Source of the DNA: Pseudomonadota bacterium
GTDB lineage: Bacteria; Desulfobacterota; Desulfobacteria; Desulfobacterales; Desulfobacteraceae
Assembly (NCBI GenBank): GCA_018812385.1
Contig: JAHJDU010000191.1
Location: forward strand, 1 to 10,167
DNA: 10,167 nt
Direction: 5' to 3'
Shown here: in pieces, positions 8,326 to 10,167 of the stretch
How positions within the stretch are numbered: position 1 is the stretch's first letter
Layout of the letters: every line of letters starts with the position of its first letter
The notes under the pieces: generated by a model
What the model saw: only the letters and a program-made list of their open reading frames with translations
Databases searched by the model: none
What the model was told of the DNA's origin: nothing
Translations under genes and position numbers: made by a program

Positions 8326-9143
8326 TATTTACGGTCTCCTATTTTTTTTATACTATGATCGGCAATAAGAATTTTCATCTGATGGATGGCAATAGTATTT
8401 AATTTTTTCAGCCGCTCTTTTTGCGTCACTCCTTCATTGATAAAAAGGGCATTGATGTTTTCCAGATTAGAAAGACATACCAGTTGAGAGATATTGGCAT
8501 AATCACGAATATTTCCTTTCTGGTTAGGATTTTCATCCCGCCATTGTTTTGCCGTTTTGCCAAACAGAGCGACATTCAACACATCCGCTTCTGAGGCATA
8601 CACAAAATTAATCTGGCTCTTTGACAATTCAGGAGGTATCAGATTATTTCTAATGGCATCGGTGTGAATGCGATAGTTTATTTTTACCAGATTGCGTTTG
8701 ATATCCCAGCCAAGTTGTTTTTGTTCGCTCTCTTTAAGTCGCTGGAACTCTTTAATCAAATAGAGCTTGAATTCCACTGAAATCCAGGAAGCAAACTCAA
8801 AAGCTATATCCTTATGGGCGTAAGTCCCGCCATATCTGCCTGGTTTTGAAATAATACCCATGGCATGTGTTTTTTGAACCCATTGTTTTACAGTAAGCAC
8901 AAAGCCGTTTGAACCACTTTGATTTTTAATGTTACTGAATTCAGTAACATTAAAATCAGGATTATGAATTTTTTCCCAAAACCCCATGAATTCAACGGTA
9001 AACCGGGTGCTGAGCCAATGGGAAATAATGAGTCCTGTTGTTTCTGCATTTTTATATTTTGCAATATCCGTAATGCAGATATAATCTTGATCGTCTCTGG
9101 TGTAGAGGGTGATTTCCTTGTTCAGCACATTGATTTTTGCCAT
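8325..9143 (-). CDS. KilA-N domain protein within restriction operon
   Basis: A 272-residue protein whose residues 20-136 form a KilA-N DNA-binding domain: YICITDIAKYKN, HWLSTRFTVEFMGFWEKIHNPDF, and the very typical GIISKPGRYGGTYAHKDIAFEFASWISVEFKLYLIKEFQRLK region (97-138; quoted here in part only as landmarks GRYGGTYAHKD and FEFASWIS). Residues 140-272 form a lysine-rich helical tail (QLVCLSNLENINALFINEG, KERLKKLNTIA). No nuclease or phage Ant domain is seen. The ATG is fixed by a perfect AGGAGG at 9151-9156, seven bases upstream. It sits between methyltransferase and restriction genes and overlaps the latter by TAATG. KilA-N proteins are best known from phages and large DNA viruses; here a regulatory or DNA-targeting role in the restriction system is the likely reading. 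Two related palindromes, one upstream and one inside the gene, make autoregulation an attractive idea. Confidence 0.88.
   Translation of the reverse strand: MAKINVLNKEITLYTRDDQDYICITDIAKYKNAETTGLIISHWLSTRFTVEFMGFWEKIHNPDFNVTEFSNIKNQSGSNGFVLTVKQWVQKTHAMGIISKPGRYGGTYAHKDIAFEFASWISVEFKLYLIKEFQRLKESEQKQLGWDIKRNLVKINYRIHTDAIRNNLIPPELSKSQINFVYASEADVLNVALFGKTAKQWRDENPNQKGNIRDYANISQLVCLSNLENINALFINEGVTQKERLKKLNTIAIHQMKILIADHSIKKIGDRK
8924..8955. repeat. 32-bp perfect palindrome inside the KilA-N gene
   Basis: The 32 bases are identical to their reverse complement: 16-base arms with no spacer, centred between 8939 and 8940 on GAATTC (8937-8942), with TTAA at 8926-8929 and 8950-8953 and outer TT/AA pairs. 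With a one-base bulge the symmetry continues to the flanking GA/TC. It falls in codons for DFNVTEFSNIKN (residues 63-74 of the KilA-N protein), a segment that appears normal for the family, so it is not an obvious insertion. It may be a protein-binding site or an mRNA hairpin. Confidence 0.9.
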
Positions 9144-9223
9144 TATCTGCCCTCCTGATGTGTGACTTTAATCCCATCGAATTCGATGGAGTTAAGCTCC
9201 TCTTTACTTTGTGTTCTTATCAC
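9143..9223 (-). CDS. possible 26-codon mini-gene between methyltransferase and KilA-N genes
   Basis: An open frame starting at GTG 9223 overlaps the methyltransferase stop (GTGTGA) and ends in a TAA at 9145-9143 that shares one base with the KilA-N ATG (TAATG). The peptide would be VIRTQSKEELNSIEFDGI followed by KVTHQEGR. GAGG at 9231-9234 lies seven bases upstream, although it is also codons of the methyltransferase end. The geometry at both ends is that of a coupled operon gene, but the frame is very short and the overlap may be chance; codons 10-19 coincide with the palindrome. Its NSIEFDGIK segment resembles the FNVTEFSNIK segment of the KilA-N protein (shared N, E, F, I, K). It could be a vestige rather than a working gene. 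Confidence 0.25.
   Translation of the reverse strand: MIRTQSKEELNSIEFDGIKVTHQEGR
9168..9195. promoter_or_regulatory. 28-bp near-perfect palindrome upstream of KilA-N gene, candidate operator
   Basis: The central 16 bases, CCATCGAATTCGATGG (9174-9189), are a perfect palindrome. Two imperfect pairs follow on each side and then four more matching pairs, TTAA at each end, giving 24 of 28 symmetric bases. It lies between the methyltransferase stop and the KilA-N ribosome site, 11 bases before the AGGAGG. Position and symmetry suit a dimer-bound operator or an RNA hairpin controlling KilA-N and restriction gene expression. Confidence 0.55.
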
Positions 9224-9933
9224 ACCGTCACCTCAATAATTTTCATGGTATCGTTGCCAAAAATATCAACCACTTTCACGGCAACCTTGCACCGTCCGGG
9301 AACACGCTCCACAAAAGCACTTTTCAGCTCCAGAGACCGGTCTTTTTTGGTGCGGAAGGATTGCCATTCATTCTCAAACACATAATCCCCAGTCCAGACT
9401 TCCTCAAATTCTCCGCTTTCCGAATTTTTTATCCGCAGAATTTCCCGTTTGGATTCAAAATCAAAATCCACAGACCAGTAATCGATCCAGTCTGTCCATT
9501 TTCGAGTCAACACCTCGCGGCTGACAATGCCGTCATTGTCTTTACTGATTTTAACCACCTGTCCCTTATCTACAATAACCTTGGATTTTTTCTTTGCCAG
9601 ATTCACATCGGCATCCATTGCATCCTGGGAATAAAATACTGAAAAATCAGTCAGCTCAATGGCGATACTGTGTTTATTTTTACCCTTGCCAAAAAGGGGT
9701 TTTACTTCAATAAACGACACATCATGAAACACCACCTGATTCTTCTCAATTGCCCGTTTGTCAAAGACCTCGCGGGGGATATATTTCATGGCAAGGTCAA
9801 TGCCCTTGCTTTTTGCCTCTTCCTGAATATTGGGAAAAAGCCCCATCTCAAATTCAAAACCGAGAATATCGACTCTGGTAATATGCTTTTGCCGGCATTC
9901 CAGAATAATTTCTTCCACAAACAACCGGGTCAC
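9220..9933 (-). CDS. mod: type III-like DNA methyltransferase, C-terminal fragment (after frame change)
   Basis: C-terminal 237 residues of an adenine-specific-type DNA methyltransferase. Typical segments of the family's tail are TRLFVEEIILECR, ILGFEFEMGLFPNIQEEAKSKGID, KYIPREVFDKRAIEKNQVVFHD, ELTDFSVFYSQDAMDAD, WTDWIDYWSVDFDFESKRE, WTGDYVFENEWQSFRTKKD and KVAVKVVDIFGNDTMKIIEV. The catalytic core (DPPY and FxGxG motifs) is not in this part and would be beyond the right edge. The first codon given is a GTG at 9933, but in homologues as I recall them this GTG is an internal valine of a continuous GPVNLPVTRLF stretch. Here the preceding frame ends in TGA overlapping that GTG by GTGA. No strong ribosome site precedes the GTG. 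It is therefore either one half of a frameshifted gene or a coupled split subunit. Confidence 0.75.
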   Translation of the reverse strand: MTRLFVEEIILECRQKHITRVDILGFEFEMGLFPNIQEEAKSKGIDLAMKYIPREVFDKRAIEKNQVVFHDVSFIEVKPLFGKGKNKHSIAIELTDFSVFYSQDAMDADVNLAKKKSKVIVDKGQVVKISKDNDGIVSREVLTRKWTDWIDYWSVDFDFESKREILRIKNSESGEFEEVWTGDYVFENEWQSFRTKKDRSLELKSAFVERVPGRCKVAVKVVDIFGNDTMKIIEVTV

Positions 9934-10167
9934 GGCAGGTTCACAGGACCCACTGCCACAAGACGTCCCGCTTTTTTACCCTGAAAGCAGTTAAACTGGT
10001 TTACCCCTTCGGCATTGTAGGCATGCAGAATCAGGTCTAAAAATGCTTTTTCCTTGGCTTGTAATTGTTTTTGCTTTTCTTCTTCCCGCAGATCGGGATT
10101 GATACCGATATAATGCTGACGTTCATATTTCCCTAAGTTTAGTATTTCAAAGGCCCGCCAGCTTTTG
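9930..10167 (-). CDS. mod: type III-like DNA methyltransferase, central fragment, 5' end outside window
   Basis: Reading inward from the right edge, a frame open from 10166 encodes about 78 residues: it begins SWRAFEILNLGKYERQHY and continues GINPDLREEEKQKQLQAKEK, then AFLDLILHAYNAEGVNQFNC and FQGKKAGRLVAVGPVNLP, and stops at TGA 9932-9930. The NLGKYERQ segment is characteristic of the region following the catalytic domain in type III-like methyltransferases. The natural continuation (VTRLFVEE) is found in the -1 frame at the same point, so this and the following fragment are one ancestral gene. A single missing G (CCG-GTG reduced to CCGTG) would explain the break. No simple-sequence repeat or classic slippery heptamer is present at the junction. 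Confidence 0.72.
   Translation of the reverse strand, partial: KSWRAFEILNLGKYERQHYIGINPDLREEEKQKQLQAKEKAFLDLILHAYNAEGVNQFNCFQGKKAGRLVAVGPVNLP

Noticed and set aside
9930..9933. Selenocysteine or programmed frameshift at the mod TGA
   Set aside because: The downstream protein is in a different frame, so TGA decoding would not join them, and no X-XXY-YYZ slippery sequence precedes the stop.
1..10167. CRISPR arrays, tRNA or rRNA genes, insertion sequences
   Set aside because: No regularly spaced repeats, no tRNA cloverleaf or rRNA sequence, and no transposase or integrase coding region was seen.

Overview
The window reads as a chromosomal stretch of an anaerobic or facultative bacterium of moderate GC content. 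A sulfate-reducer-like (Desulfobacterota) or similar anaerobe would fit the purine-oxidation genes and general sequence style, but no rRNA or marker gene fixes the taxon. It has two unrelated halves that meet in a convergent, AT-rich junction at about 4.95-5.65 kb.

Left half (1-4945, + strand): a tight purine-catabolism operon. A zinc amidohydrolase closest to 8-oxoguanine deaminases (5' end outside the window) is followed without a gap by a YgfM-type FAD subunit. That gene overlaps, by ATGA, a 958-residue XdhD-type molybdenum hydroxylase. The order matches the E. coli ssnA-ygfM-xdhD part of the putative selenium-dependent hydroxylase cluster. The partner ygfK, if present, would lie to the left. 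The XdhD N-terminal ferredoxin-like module has lost every cluster-binding cysteine, as in its E. coli homologue, so electrons must leave by another route. A plausible but unproven scheme is purine 8-hydroxylation by YgfM/XdhD coupled to deamination of 8-oxoguanine to urate.

Junction (4946-5640): two inverted repeats (one a weak terminator candidate for the xdhD operon), an unrecognised 138-residue gene on the - strand with a ribbon-helix-helix-like C-terminus, and a further small hairpin.

Right half (10167-5641, - strand): a type III-like restriction-modification operon in the order methyltransferase (C-terminal part only), KilA-N-domain protein, SF2 helicase/PD-(D/E)XK restriction subunit. 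The methyltransferase is split by a -1 frame change at 9930-9933, leaving a GTGA overlap where related proteins appear to be continuous. KilA-N and restriction genes are coupled by a TAATG overlap.

The most unusual signal is a pair of 28-bp palindromes with the same plan, TTAA-N7-GAATTC-N7-TTAA. One lies in the gap just upstream of the KilA-N gene and one inside it, where the perfect palindrome extends to 32 bp. Since KilA-N is a DNA-binding domain, these are good candidates for an autoregulatory operator pair controlling restriction, analogous in role to the C proteins of type II systems. A 26-codon open frame also bridges the gap between methyltransferase and KilA-N genes exactly.
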